52,048 nt of DNA from an uncultured Lachnospiraceae bacterium (GTDB taxonomy: Bacteria; Bacillota; Clostridia; Lachnospirales; Lachnospiraceae). Under the pieces are notes generated by a model. That model had not been told where the DNA came from, searched no databases, and saw nothing but the letters and a program-made list of their open reading frames with translations. Position numbers and translations under genes: made by a program. This document shows, one piece after another, positions 9,611 to 18,537 of this stretch; position 1 is the first letter of the stretch; every line of letters starts with the position of its first letter. The stretch is taken from the NCBI GenBank assembly GCA_905235275.1, contig CAJOLA010000003.1, forward strand, positions 1 through 52,048. Reading direction: 5' to 3'.

Positions 9611-10951
9611 TTATTCAACAATGTCGCCTATAAGATCGTATTCCGTCGATCCCGTCACCTTCACCTTTACAAAGGTTCCGGAAACCATATCCCTGGAAGT
9701 ATCGGGACCGGGGTTGATAAATATGTTACCGTCAACGTCAGGTGCATCCCTGTAAGTTCTTGCAACATACACGTCATCCTCCGGTATAAATCCGTCAATG
9801 ATTGCAGTCATCGTCTTTCCGACAAAACGCTTTTGTATCTTCTCCGACACGGCCTGCTGCAGCTCCATAAGCTCCCCGCGTCTTTTTTCTTTTAAATCAT
9901 CCGGAATCTGTCCCGGAAACTTTGCGGCAGGCGTTCCTTCTTCGGCAGAATAAGTAAAAATACCGACCCTGTCGAGCTCGTTATATTTTATGAATTCCTT
10001 TAAGGTCTCGTGATCGTATGCGGTCTCACCCGGAAATCCGCTGATAAACGTTGTCCTTATGCAAATGTCCGGAACCTTATCACGCAGCTTCTTTATTATC
10101 TTCTCAATATGCTTTTTATCGGTCTTTCGCCCCATGTACTTAAGCACGGCGTCGGACGCATGTTGAATCGGCATATCAATATATTTGCAAAGCTTGGGTT
10201 CATTTTGCAAAAGAAAAATGAGATCGTCCGTTATCTCTTCGGGGTAACAGTACAAAAGTCTTATCCATTCAAGCCCCTGAATACCGGCAAGACCTTTTAT
10301 GAGCCTTGTAAGCATTTTATGTTTTCCGGGCAAATCGGTTCCGTACATCGTAACTTCCTGGGCAACAAGAATTATCTCCTTAGTGCCCGCAGCCACAAGG
10401 TCTCTTGCTCTTGCAAGAAGATAATCCATGGGATAGCTTCTGTATCTTCCCCTTATCTTCGGAATGATGCAATATGTACATTTCTTATCACAGCCTTCCG
10501 CAATCTTAAGATATTCATACCATCCGCCGGTAACGCTTACCCTGTCGGCTTTTACGACCGGCAGTCTGTCAGGCTGATCCATAAAATATTTTTCGCCGTC
10601 ACTAAGCGATGCCTTTACGGCATCAACAATCTTATCGATGGATGTCGTCCCGACAATGGCATCAATCTCCGGTATCTCGGTCAGTATCTCATCCTTATAG
10701 CGCTGGGCAAGACACCCCGTTACAATCAGAGACTTGCATGTCCCGTTTACCTTATATTCACTCATCTCAATGATGGTATTGATGCTTTCCTTTTTGGCAT
10801 CATCAATAAAGCAGCATGTATTAATGATAATAATGTCAGCCTGCATCTCATCATTGGTAAGCTCATATCCGTTGTCACCAAGCAGACCTATCATCTCTTC
10901 GGTATCAACGAGGTTTTTATCACATCCGAGCGAAACAAATAATATTTTCAT
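9611..10951 (-). CDS. rimO: Ribosomal protein S12 methylthiotransferase
   Basis: MKILFVSLGCDKNLVDTE; radical SAM CDKKCTYCIIPKIRGRYRSY; C-terminal TRAM-like region. 4-bp overlap with valS end. Confidence 0.96.
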   Translation of the reverse strand: MKILFVSLGCDKNLVDTEEMIGLLGDNGYELTNDEMQADIIIINTCCFIDDAKKESINTIIEMSEYKVNGTCKSLIVTGCLAQRYKDEILTEIPEIDAIVGTTSIDKIVDAVKASLSDGEKYFMDQPDRLPVVKADRVSVTGGWYEYLKIAEGCDKKCTYCIIPKIRGRYRSYPMDYLLARARDLVAAGTKEIILVAQEVTMYGTDLPGKHKMLTRLIKGLAGIQGLEWIRLLYCYPEEITDDLIFLLQNEPKLCKYIDMPIQHASDAVLKYMGRKTDKKHIEKIIKKLRDKVPDICIRTTFISGFPGETAYDHETLKEFIKYNELDRVGIFTYSAEEGTPAAKFPGQIPDDLKEKRRGELMELQQAVSEKIQKRFVGKTMTAIIDGFIPEDDVYVARTYRDAPDVDGNIFINPGPDTSRDMVSGTFVKVKVTGSTEYDLIGDIVE

Positions 10952-13578
10952 AGTTTCTCCAGGTTTTCTTTTACCTTCTCAAGCATCTGCCTGTATTTCT
11001 CAAGCTTTTCCCGCTCTTCATTTATCTTGGCTTCAGGCGCCTTCGCAACAAAGTTCTCATTGGAAAGCATACCCTCGCATCTTTTAACTTCACCCTCGAG
11101 TCTCTTCACCTCGGCGGTAAGCTTTTCTTTTTCCTGTTCAATGTCAACAAGGTCGCTTAACGGTATATATACGGTGGCATTCTCGATAACGGCAGTCACG
11201 CAGTCGGCATGCTCTTCTTTGTCATCACTTGAAAGCACAACTTCATTCGCGCCCGATAACAGTTTGAAAAATGCTTTTCCCTTTTCAAATATATCAAGAG
11301 TTTCGGCATTATTTGTCACCACATATATATCAAGCTTCTTGGAAGGAGGCACATCCTTATCGGCGCGAATATTACGAACGGCTTTAACTGCCTCACGGAT
11401 GTTTCCGGTTGCATATTCCTCTTTCGGGAAATTAAGCTCCTCGGAGTACCTCGGCCATTCGGAAATCACAATTGATTCCTCATCACTTTGCAGTGAGCAG
11501 AATATCTCCTCCGTAACAAAAGGCATGAACGGATGGAGCAGCTTTAAGATATTAAAGAGCACTTTTTTAAGCGTCCATACGGCCGCCTGCTTCGTGTCAT
11601 CCTTATCATCATAAAGACGCGCCTTTACCATCTCCACATACCAGTCGCAGAATTCATCCCATGCAAAGGCATCAATCTTATCATAAGCAATTCCAAGCTC
11701 ATACTTTTCAAGATTCTCGGTAACATCTTTAATAAGGGTATTCATCTTGGAAAGGATCCACTTGTCCGCATCCGTAAGATTCTCAGGCGCCGGTGCATTG
11801 TGATCTACAACAAGATCCTCATCGTTCATCATAATGAAACGTGCCGAGTTCCAGATCTTATTTGCAAAATTCCTTGATGCCTCAACTCTGGACATAAAGA
11901 ATCTCATGTCATTTCCGGGCGACGTATTGGAAATCAGAGATGCTCTGAGCGCATCTGCTCCGTACTGCTCAATCACGTCTATGGGATCGATACCGTTGCC
12001 CAGGGACTTACTCATCTTTCTACCCTGTTCATCACGAACAAGACCATGGAATAAAACGTCCTTAAACGGCGGCTTGCCCATGTGCTCATATCCTGAAAAT
12101 ATCATTCGGATAACCCAGAAAAATAAAATATCGTATCCCGTAACAAGTACCGACGTCGGATAGAAGAAATCAAGCTCCTTAGTATTTTCCGGCCAGCCAA
12201 GCGTCGAAAAAGGCCAAAGTGCTGACGAGAACCATGTATCAAGAGTATCCTCATCCTGTGTAAGCTTTCCGCCGCACTCAGGACAAACGCTTACATCCTC
12301 TGCCGATACCGTAATGTGATCGCACGAATCACAATAATAAGCGGGAATCCTGTGTCCCCACCAAAGCTGTCTTGAAATACACCAGTCACGGATATTGTCG
12401 GTCCAGTGATAATATGTCTTTTCAATGCTCGAAGGTATAAGACGTATCTCACCGCTCTTTACACCCTCAATTGCAGGCTTAATGAGATCGCCCATCTTAA
12501 CAAACCACTGTTCCTTAATCATCGGCTCAACAACGGTGGAGCATCTGTCATGAGTTCCGACGTTATGTATATGCTCTTTTATTCCGACAAGAAGGCCTTC
12601 ATCCTCAAGGTCCTTAACCACTGCCTTTCTTGCCTCATATCTGTCCATCCCCTGATATTTGCCGCCCTTTTCGTTAATCGTGGCGTCGTCGTTAAGAATA
12701 TTAATCTGGGGAAGTCCGTGTCTCTCACCGACCGCAAAGTCGTTAGGGTCATGCGCGGGAGTAATCTTAACAACACCCGTTCCGAACTCCATATCGACAT
12801 ATTCATCGGCAATAACGGGAATCTCACGTCCAACAAGAGGAAGCGTCACGGTCTTTCCGACAAGATCCTTATAGCGCTCATCTTCGGGATTAACTGCTAC
12901 CGCCGTATCACCGAGCATTGTCTCGGGTCTTGTTGTGGCAAGCTCCACAAACCTTCCCTCTTCACCGGTAACCGGATACTTAATATGGTAGAACTTACCC
13001 TGCTTTTCCTCGTACTCAACCTCGGCATCGGAAATAGAGGTCTTACATACCGGACACCAGTTAATGATACGTGCGCCCTTGTATATAAGTCCTTTTTCAT
13101 AAAGATTAATAAAAGAAGTCGTAACAGCGTCGGAGAGCCCTTCATCCATTGTGAAGCGCTCTCTTTCCCAATCACATGAGGAACCGATTTTTTTAAGCTG
13201 TGACGTAATGGTTCCTCCGTATTCCTCTTTCCATTCCCATGTTCTTTTAAGGAATGCCTCTCTGCCGATATCGTTTTTTTCTATCCCCTCTTCCTTTAAG
13301 GCGTTAATAACTTTAACCTCCGTGGAGATACTCGCATGATCCGTACCGGGAATCCAAAGAGCCGCATACCCTTGCATTCTTTTAAATCTTATGAGGATAT
13401 CCTGCATCGTGTTATCCAATGCATGCCCCATATGCAATTTACCGGTAACATTTGGCGGCGGCATTACAATCGTAAACGGTTTTTTGCTCTCATCTGCCTC
13501 CGCATGAAAATATCTGTTATCAAGCCATTTCTTATATAATCGTTCTTCTATGTCAGAAGGGGAATATTTTTTTTCCAA
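10948..13578 (-). CDS. valS: Valine--tRNA ligase
   Basis: PPPNVTGKLHMGHALDNTMQD (HIGH), KMSKSLGNGIDP (KMSKS), C-terminal coiled coil. Confidence 0.98.
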   Translation of the reverse strand: MEKKYSPSDIEERLYKKWLDNRYFHAEADESKKPFTIVMPPPNVTGKLHMGHALDNTMQDILIRFKRMQGYAALWIPGTDHASISTEVKVINALKEEGIEKNDIGREAFLKRTWEWKEEYGGTITSQLKKIGSSCDWERERFTMDEGLSDAVTTSFINLYEKGLIYKGARIINWCPVCKTSISDAEVEYEEKQGKFYHIKYPVTGEEGRFVELATTRPETMLGDTAVAVNPEDERYKDLVGKTVTLPLVGREIPVIADEYVDMEFGTGVVKITPAHDPNDFAVGERHGLPQINILNDDATINEKGGKYQGMDRYEARKAVVKDLEDEGLLVGIKEHIHNVGTHDRCSTVVEPMIKEQWFVKMGDLIKPAIEGVKSGEIRLIPSSIEKTYYHWTDNIRDWCISRQLWWGHRIPAYYCDSCDHITVSAEDVSVCPECGGKLTQDEDTLDTWFSSALWPFSTLGWPENTKELDFFYPTSVLVTGYDILFFWVIRMIFSGYEHMGKPPFKDVLFHGLVRDEQGRKMSKSLGNGIDPIDVIEQYGADALRASLISNTSPGNDMRFFMSRVEASRNFANKIWNSARFIMMNDEDLVVDHNAPAPENLTDADKWILSKMNTLIKDVTENLEKYELGIAYDKIDAFAWDEFCDWYVEMVKARLYDDKDDTKQAAVWTLKKVLFNILKLLHPFMPFVTEEIFCSLQSDEESIVISEWPRYSEELNFPKEEYATGNIREAVKAVRNIRADKDVPPSKKLDIYVVTNNAETLDIFEKGKAFFKLLSGANEVVLSSDDKEEHADCVTAVIENATVYIPLSDLVDIEQEKEKLTAEVKRLEGEVKRCEGMLSNENFVAKAPEAKINEEREKLEKYRQMLEKVKENLEKL

Positions 13579-13602
13579 AACTAATACCTCTTGTTAATAT
13601 TT

Positions 13603-14097
13603 TTATCCGATGGACAAAAACGAATCCATCTCTTCGCTGATTGTGTCAAAATTACAATCCATGGCTACGGCCATCTCGCCGTATAAAAGCTTTCTTGCCG
13701 TTAAAAGCGTTCTGCTGTCAATAGACTTCATCTTACGGAGCTCTTTTGCTCTTTCATTTTTTATGTTGTATAAAAATCTGATCATATGAAGGAGCATTCC
13801 CGCATCCTGTGACTTAATAACGTTGTCATACTCCTTTGCGGAAAGATGCTTATTAAGATCCTCGTCGGTTTTACAATGCATCGCCTTGTGGCGAAGCTTA
13901 TCGCATTGTTGCTTTGAAATTATTCTACGCATAGGCACCTTATTATCCACGGGTGAATAAATAAAGCCTCTGTCATCAAAATACGGTTGCAAAAAATAAT
14001 AATCACCGCTTACATCCTTAATCGGCGGTGTGTCAATCTTGGAAACCGTACACACACCGATTACTCCGTACATTACCTTGTCGTCAACTTCAAACAC
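13603..14097 (-). CDS. CarD/CdnL-family transcriptional regulator
   Basis: MFEVDDKVMYGVIGVCTVSKI plus VDNKVPMRRIIS and helical C-term; GTG start. Confidence 0.88.
   Translation of the reverse strand: MFEVDDKVMYGVIGVCTVSKIDTPPIKDVSGDYYFLQPYFDDRGFIYSPVDNKVPMRRIISKQQCDKLRHKAMHCKTDEDLNKHLSAKEYDNVIKSQDAGMLLHMIRFLYNIKNERAKELRKMKSIDSRTLLTARKLLYGEMAVAMDCNFDTISEEMDSFLSIG
14054..14082 (-). promoter_or_regulatory. Reserved low-weight note: no motif called here beyond the CarD 5' coding region
   Basis: No promoter is claimed at these coordinates; the CarD promoter is listed separately at 14154-14182. Confidence 0.02.
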
Positions 14098-14153
14098 TTA
14101 TATACACTCTCCTTTCTTAAAATTTAAACCATATTTTTGCGTATTTGTGTTAA

Positions 14154-14182
14154 ATTATAGCGTAAGTATGCCAAAAAATCAA
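14154..14182 (-). promoter_or_regulatory. Putative carD-like gene promoter (TTGATT-17-TATAAT)
   Basis: Minus strand TTGATT (14177-14182) and TATAAT (14154-14159), 17 bp spacer. Confidence 0.65.
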
Positions 14183-14183
14183 A

Positions 14184-14220
14184 GAAATCCGCCTTACTTC
14201 CGATGAGTAAGACGGATTTC
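14184..14220 (-). terminator. Intrinsic terminator downstream of the HPr-like gene
   Basis: GAAATCCGCCTTACT/AGTAAGACGGATTTC, 15 bp stem with one wobble or mismatch, then TTTGATTTTTT on the minus strand. Confidence 0.8.
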
Positions 14221-14242
14221 AAAAATTTCAAACAATTCAGTA

Positions 14243-14491
14243 TCAGGCTGAAAGGAACTCAGCTATTCCCTCAAGGGCACTTTCACAGTCTTCGCCCTCG
14301 GTAGATATATTAACTACCATGCCTTTTTTTAATCCGAAAGCCATAACCCCCATAAGACTTTTTGCATTGATATTCTTCCCATCACATTCAAGATCGATAT
14401 GTGATGAATATCCGCATGCTGTCTCCACGAGCTCGGCCACAGGATTGTCATATTTTTTGTTGATGTCTGATACTTCAATTGTTTTTTTCAT
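14243..14491 (-). CDS. HPr-family protein lacking the catalytic histidine (Crh-like)
   Basis: MKKTIEVSDINKKYDNPVAELVETACGYSSHIDLECDGKNINAKSLMGVMAFGLKKG; keeps the Ser46-region KSLMGVM but has KYDNPVA where HPr has GIHARPA. Start at the internal Met of the ORF. Confidence 0.85.
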   Translation of the reverse strand: MKKTIEVSDINKKYDNPVAELVETACGYSSHIDLECDGKNINAKSLMGVMAFGLKKGMVVNISTEGEDCESALEGIAEFLSA

Positions 14492-14526
14492 ATAATCACA
14501 CCTCAAAAATTAGTATATTTCTACTT

Positions 14527-14555
14527 TATATACAGCATGATTTAATGAAAGTCAA
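14527..14555 (-). promoter_or_regulatory. Putative promoter of the HPr-like gene (TTGACT-17-TATATA)
   Basis: Minus strand TTGACT 14550-14555 and TATATA 14527-14532. Confidence 0.5.
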
Positions 14556-15448
14556 CTTTTTTTTACCAGAATTTTTTTTGATTTTCTGTCATACACATAT
14601 ACACTGTCTGATAAAATCTCATCTTCCGCCACTCCTTTGGCGTTGATTTCCTGTACTATATCAGCAAGCTCAGTCGGCGAAATCTTCTCATCTTTAGGTA
14701 CTATTATAAGCTCATGTACCGACGACGGAAGGATATACAGATCTCTCTCAAGCCTGTCGCTGAAATCCTTTATTACACCGTCATACAGTATACAGCCTGC
14801 GCCGTTAATATGTGTTGTATTGGTCAAAACGTACATCGCCGGTTCATTATTATCATCATCCCGGTATATTTTTTCTCCGGATAACTCATTTAAGAAATAT
14901 GTTATTGGAGCAATTCTTGCTTCCAAAAGCTTCGGCGTATTTTTTTGTGCCACGGTAAAAATATCTTTGTCCGATACGTTCCATTTTTTAAGGTACTCGT
15001 TCTTTATAATCGTTGTGGCAATATTATCTTCAAAATGTTGCACTATACAGTAATATACGATTGCAAGATCGAGAAATTTTTTATGCGGCACATCCTTTAA
15101 CATCTCTTTGTTCTTCTCATAATTGACCACTTTGTAAATTATTCGGTTCTTAAGATTCTCATAATCATTAAAAAACTCAGGATCAAAACATACCGAATCC
15201 CGGTTTCTGTAGTAAACAGATAAAATATTGTTCATGATATCGTCAAGGTCTTTTCCCGCCTTAAAATCTTCGTAATAGTCGTTTAAATAAATTGCGGGTG
15301 CAACGCTATACCCTTCTTCGAGTATCACCAGTCCGTCCAATTGCTTTCCGTTGTTTTTGACGACTTTGTTGATAAAAACTTTTCCCCCTTCCCCGGCTGT
15401 GGTAACAGCGCGATTTTTGATGAATTCAATAAAATTATCGTACTCCAT
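14552..15448 (-). CDS. DUF5688-like protein of unknown function
   Basis: Long ORF; MEYDNFIEFIKNRAV start behind AAGGACAGAG. Family from recall of the Lachnospiraceae DUF5688 pattern (VYVLTNTTHINGAGCILYDGVIKDFSDRLERDLYILPSSVHELIIVP). Confidence 0.7.
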   Translation of the reverse strand: MEYDNFIEFIKNRAVTTAGEGGKVFINKVVKNNGKQLDGLVILEEGYSVAPAIYLNDYYEDFKAGKDLDDIMNNILSVYYRNRDSVCFDPEFFNDYENLKNRIIYKVVNYEKNKEMLKDVPHKKFLDLAIVYYCIVQHFEDNIATTIIKNEYLKKWNVSDKDIFTVAQKNTPKLLEARIAPITYFLNELSGEKIYRDDDNNEPAMYVLTNTTHINGAGCILYDGVIKDFSDRLERDLYILPSSVHELIIVPKDEKISPTELADIVQEINAKGVAEDEILSDSVYVYDRKSKKILVKKS

Positions 15449-15583
15449 CTCTCTGTCCTTCCATAAATTTATATTTTTATAGTTTGGTTTTTGATTTAGG
15501 GAAAATGTCAAAAAATTGAAAAAAATTAAAAAGAAAAAAATCAGATTAGAAAAAAATTTAATGAATTTTCGAAAAATAAAAAA

Positions 15584-15605
15584 CCGAACCCAAAGATGAG
15601 TTCGG
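15584..15605 (-). terminator. Intrinsic terminator downstream of pepD
   Basis: CCGAAC/GTTCGG hairpin followed on the minus strand by TTTTTTATTTTT. Confidence 0.7.
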
Positions 15606-15651
15606 GGGGTATAATATTATACGTATATATTTTTGTCAAGAACGAAAAGTA

Positions 15652-17097
15652 TTAAAATTTCATTAACACTTCTTTTATGATTTCCCAGTACATTTCAGCC
15701 GATTTAATATCGATTTTTTCGTTATAGGTATGGATATCATAAATGTCCGGACCAAATGACACACAGTCGAGCCCGGGTATATTCTTTGAAAAAATTCCGC
15801 ATTCCACACTCGCATGAATCACTTCAATTTGCGCCTTTTTCCCTGACTTTTCCTCGTAAACACGGGTGATCAAATCCCTCAACGAAGACTCCGGTCTGTA
15901 AGTCCAAATCTCCGTCTCGGCACCAAAAGAGATTTCTGCTCCCAACCGGTTAACAATATTTCTTACAACCTCTTTAAGAAAATCTCTTTGAGCTTCAACA
16001 TTGCTTCTTAAACAAATTGTCATTTTGATGTGATTTAAATCGGCTTTTACGATACCAAGATTAAGCGATGTCTCAGTCATCGGTTCTTCCTGTGCAAACA
16101 TCCTTACAACGCCGTCAGGAACCTCTGTTAAAAGCGCGGTAATCGTATTACTGTCATCCCCCGTGATAACCTGCTCATTTTCTTTAAAGCCTTCATCCAC
16201 ACATTCAATCTTCATATTCGGATCGGAAAGTTTAAATGCGTCGATAATTTTATCCGATTCCTCTTTAAAAATCCGCTCAAACTCCCGGGGTGCCGTTTCG
16301 GATGAGATAACAGCCTCACAGCTCTTTGCTATGGCATTATCCTTTCCGCCGCCGTCTATGCTTACAAAGCGCACACCGACGCCTTTCAAATTCATCATAA
16401 GCATCAGCCTTCCGAGAAGTCTGTACGCATTTCCCCTGTTTTTTATTATCTCAATACCGGAATGACCTCCCGTAAGATTACTAAACGTTATTTTATAAAA
16501 ATATCCGTCAGCCGGCTCGCTTTTAATATCTTTTTCTATAACACAAAGCGTAGAACCCGCACATCCGGCAGTAAAGATACCGTCATCCTCAGAATCGATA
16601 TTAAGCATGTAATTGCTGCGCAAATCGCTCATATCCATGGCGGCCGCGCCAAGCATGCCTATCTCTTCGTCCGTCGTAAATACGCCCTCGATATTCGGAT
16701 GATCAAAATCATTGTCGTCAAGCACCGCAAGCGTATACGCAACGCCTATTCCGTCATCCGCGCCAAGCGTAGTGCCGTTCGCCCTCAGATATTCACCGTC
16801 CAAAACAAGCTCTATACCCTCTTTTAAGAAATCTTTTTTCCCGTCCTTTGATACGGTTACCATATCCAAATGGCTTTGCAGCATCACGGTAATATCACTG
16901 TTGCCGTTTTTTGAAGCGTCTTTAAAGACAACAACGTTTCCGCTCTCGTCTTTTCTGTATTTAAGGCCGCGTTCCTTTGCGAAATCAACAATGTACTTAC
17001 TTGCGGCATCCGTATTTCCGGAACCGTGCGGAATTGCGGAAATTTCTTCGAAAAATTTCCAGAATTTATATTTTTCACTCAATTTTGAAATACTCAT
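15652..17097 (-). CDS. pepD: Aminoacyl-histidine dipeptidase (M20 family)
   Basis: FFEEISAIPHGSGNTDAASKYI, LQSHLDMV, GTTLGADDGIGVAYTLAVL, FTTDEEIGMLGA, NLTGGHSG. Confidence 0.92.
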   Translation of the reverse strand: MSISKLSEKYKFWKFFEEISAIPHGSGNTDAASKYIVDFAKERGLKYRKDESGNVVVFKDASKNGNSDITVMLQSHLDMVTVSKDGKKDFLKEGIELVLDGEYLRANGTTLGADDGIGVAYTLAVLDDNDFDHPNIEGVFTTDEEIGMLGAAAMDMSDLRSNYMLNIDSEDDGIFTAGCAGSTLCVIEKDIKSEPADGYFYKITFSNLTGGHSGIEIIKNRGNAYRLLGRLMLMMNLKGVGVRFVSIDGGGKDNAIAKSCEAVISSETAPREFERIFKEESDKIIDAFKLSDPNMKIECVDEGFKENEQVITGDDSNTITALLTEVPDGVVRMFAQEEPMTETSLNLGIVKADLNHIKMTICLRSNVEAQRDFLKEVVRNIVNRLGAEISFGAETEIWTYRPESSLRDLITRVYEEKSGKKAQIEVIHASVECGIFSKNIPGLDCVSFGPDIYDIHTYNEKIDIKSAEMYWEIIKEVLMKF

Positions 17098-17144
17098 AAT
17101 TTAAACCCCGTTTATTATTTATTTACATACCGATGGTATTTCGG

Positions 17145-17173
17145 TTGACATTTTCCGACTATATCTATAAAAT
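17145..17173 (+). promoter_or_regulatory. Putative rpsT promoter (TTGACA-17-TAAAAT)
   Basis: TTGACA 17145-17150 and TAAAAT 17168-17173. Confidence 0.6.
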
Positions 17174-17228
17174 GGCAAGGTATGTTTAATGCAATGAATT
17201 AACAAATATATCAGGAGGAATTACTTTT

Positions 17229-17489
17229 ATGGCAAACATTAAGTCTGCAAAGAAAAGAATCAGAACCAACAATGCCAGAGCTGAGAGAAACAAGGCTCAG
17301 AAGAGCGCTGTTAAGACTGACATAAAGAAAGTTGAAGCTGCCATTGCCGCTAATGATAAGGCTGCTGCAAGCGAAGCTTTAACAGCTACCGTAAGTTCTA
17401 TTCAGAAAGCTGCCAACAACGGCATCTACCACAAGAACACGGCAGCAAGAAAGATTTCAAGACTTACAAAGGCAGTTAATGCTCTTTAA
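17229..17489 (+). CDS. rpsT: 30S ribosomal protein S20
   Basis: MANIKSAKKRIRTNNARAERNKAQKSAVKT; AGGAGG upstream. Confidence 0.98.
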   Translation: MANIKSAKKRIRTNNARAERNKAQKSAVKTDIKKVEAAIAANDKAAASEALTATVSSIQKAANNGIYHKNTAARKISRLTKAVNAL

Positions 17490-17494
17490 TTTTT

Positions 17495-17520
17495 AACCCG
17501 CATGCAGCGGGTTATTTTTT
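17495..17520 (+). terminator. Intrinsic terminator of rpsT
   Basis: AACCCGC-atgca-GCGGGTT followed by ATTTTTTT. Confidence 0.85.
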
Positions 17521-18482
17521 TATGCCATGGCTTTTGAAATGATTATCTCAAGACCGTTTCTGTCCGATATCAATCCTGATTTTATTTTATATTCCATATC
17601 CTCAAATAATTTTAACAGATTCTCAAGAGCCTCCTGAGAAAAATTGTCCGCCTGTGCACGGTATTTTTTTACGACAAAAGGCGCAACGCCCTTCATGCCG
17701 ATTTGTGACGCGTCAATATTAACGGAGCCCTTCACCTGTGCTATTCCCATAAACTGTCTCTCAAGAAGTATAAGAATCTTTATCGGCGGCTCTTTTAAGG
17801 CAATCAGGTCGTTGTAAAGCGCAATTGCTTTTTTGTTATCCTTTTTTCCGATTGCCTCAATCATTTCAAATATCTTATTCTCGATTGAAACGGCGCAGAC
17901 CTTATCCACATCTGCTGCCGTTATTTTTTTCTCATATGCACAATATGCCAAAAGCTTTTGGAGCTCGTTGGATATGTTATTTAAATCCCCGTTGGTGGCA
18001 TCTATAAGCTTTTCTACGGCAGCCGGCTCTATCGCAAAGCCTTCCTGCTCACATTTGCTCTTAATAAATGTTTTAAGATCCCCCTGCGACTGCTTTTTTA
18101 ATTCACATACGTATCCGTTTTTTTCAATCTCCTTATAAACTTTTTTTCGTTTATCGGCAGAGCTCTCAACGATTATCATATACAGGTAATCGGGCATGTC
18201 TTTTATGATATTGGCGATACCGTCAGACGCCCATGAGAAGAAATCGCACGAATCAAGTACAATGAGTCTCTTTTGAGCAAAAAAAGGCACGGTGAGTGCC
18301 AAATCACAGACCTCCTGCTCACTCACCTTATCTTTGAAAACAGCTTTATTCATTTCGTCATCGGCAATAATTGCGTCGGACAGATTATCCTTCATTTGCT
18401 TTTTAAGATAATCCTCTTCACCCAGCAGCAAATAGCAATGCTTTAATGTATTGTTGTTAATGTCATTTTGAATATTTTTCAT
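17520..18482 (-). CDS. holA: DNA polymerase III subunit delta
   Basis: HCYLLLGEEDYLKKQ, KRLIVLDSCDFF, TNGDLNNISNELQKLLAYC; adjacency to rpsT. Confidence 0.92.
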   Translation of the reverse strand: MKNIQNDINNNTLKHCYLLLGEEDYLKKQMKDNLSDAIIADDEMNKAVFKDKVSEQEVCDLALTVPFFAQKRLIVLDSCDFFSWASDGIANIIKDMPDYLYMIIVESSADKRKKVYKEIEKNGYVCELKKQSQGDLKTFIKSKCEQEGFAIEPAAVEKLIDATNGDLNNISNELQKLLAYCAYEKKITAADVDKVCAVSIENKIFEMIEAIGKKDNKKAIALYNDLIALKEPPIKILILLERQFMGIAQVKGSVNIDASQIGMKGVAPFVVKKYRAQADNFSQEALENLLKLFEDMEYKIKSGLISDRNGLEIIISKAMA

Positions 18483-18537
18483 TTTCTTATCCCGCTTTTT
18501 ATGGGCTATATTATAACATAAATTACATATTTAAAAT

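Noticed and set aside
10010-10942. 310-aa + strand ORF opposite rimO
   Set aside because: Antisense to a strongly supported gene, no recognisable domain; typical shadow ORF.
12406-13179. 257-aa + strand ORF opposite valS
   Set aside because: Antisense to conserved valS; composition is a shadow of the coding strand.
14054-14082. Entry in the feature list at 14054-14082
   Set aside because: It carries no motif and should be ignored; the actual CarD-like promoter call is at 14154-14182. Confidence was set near zero.
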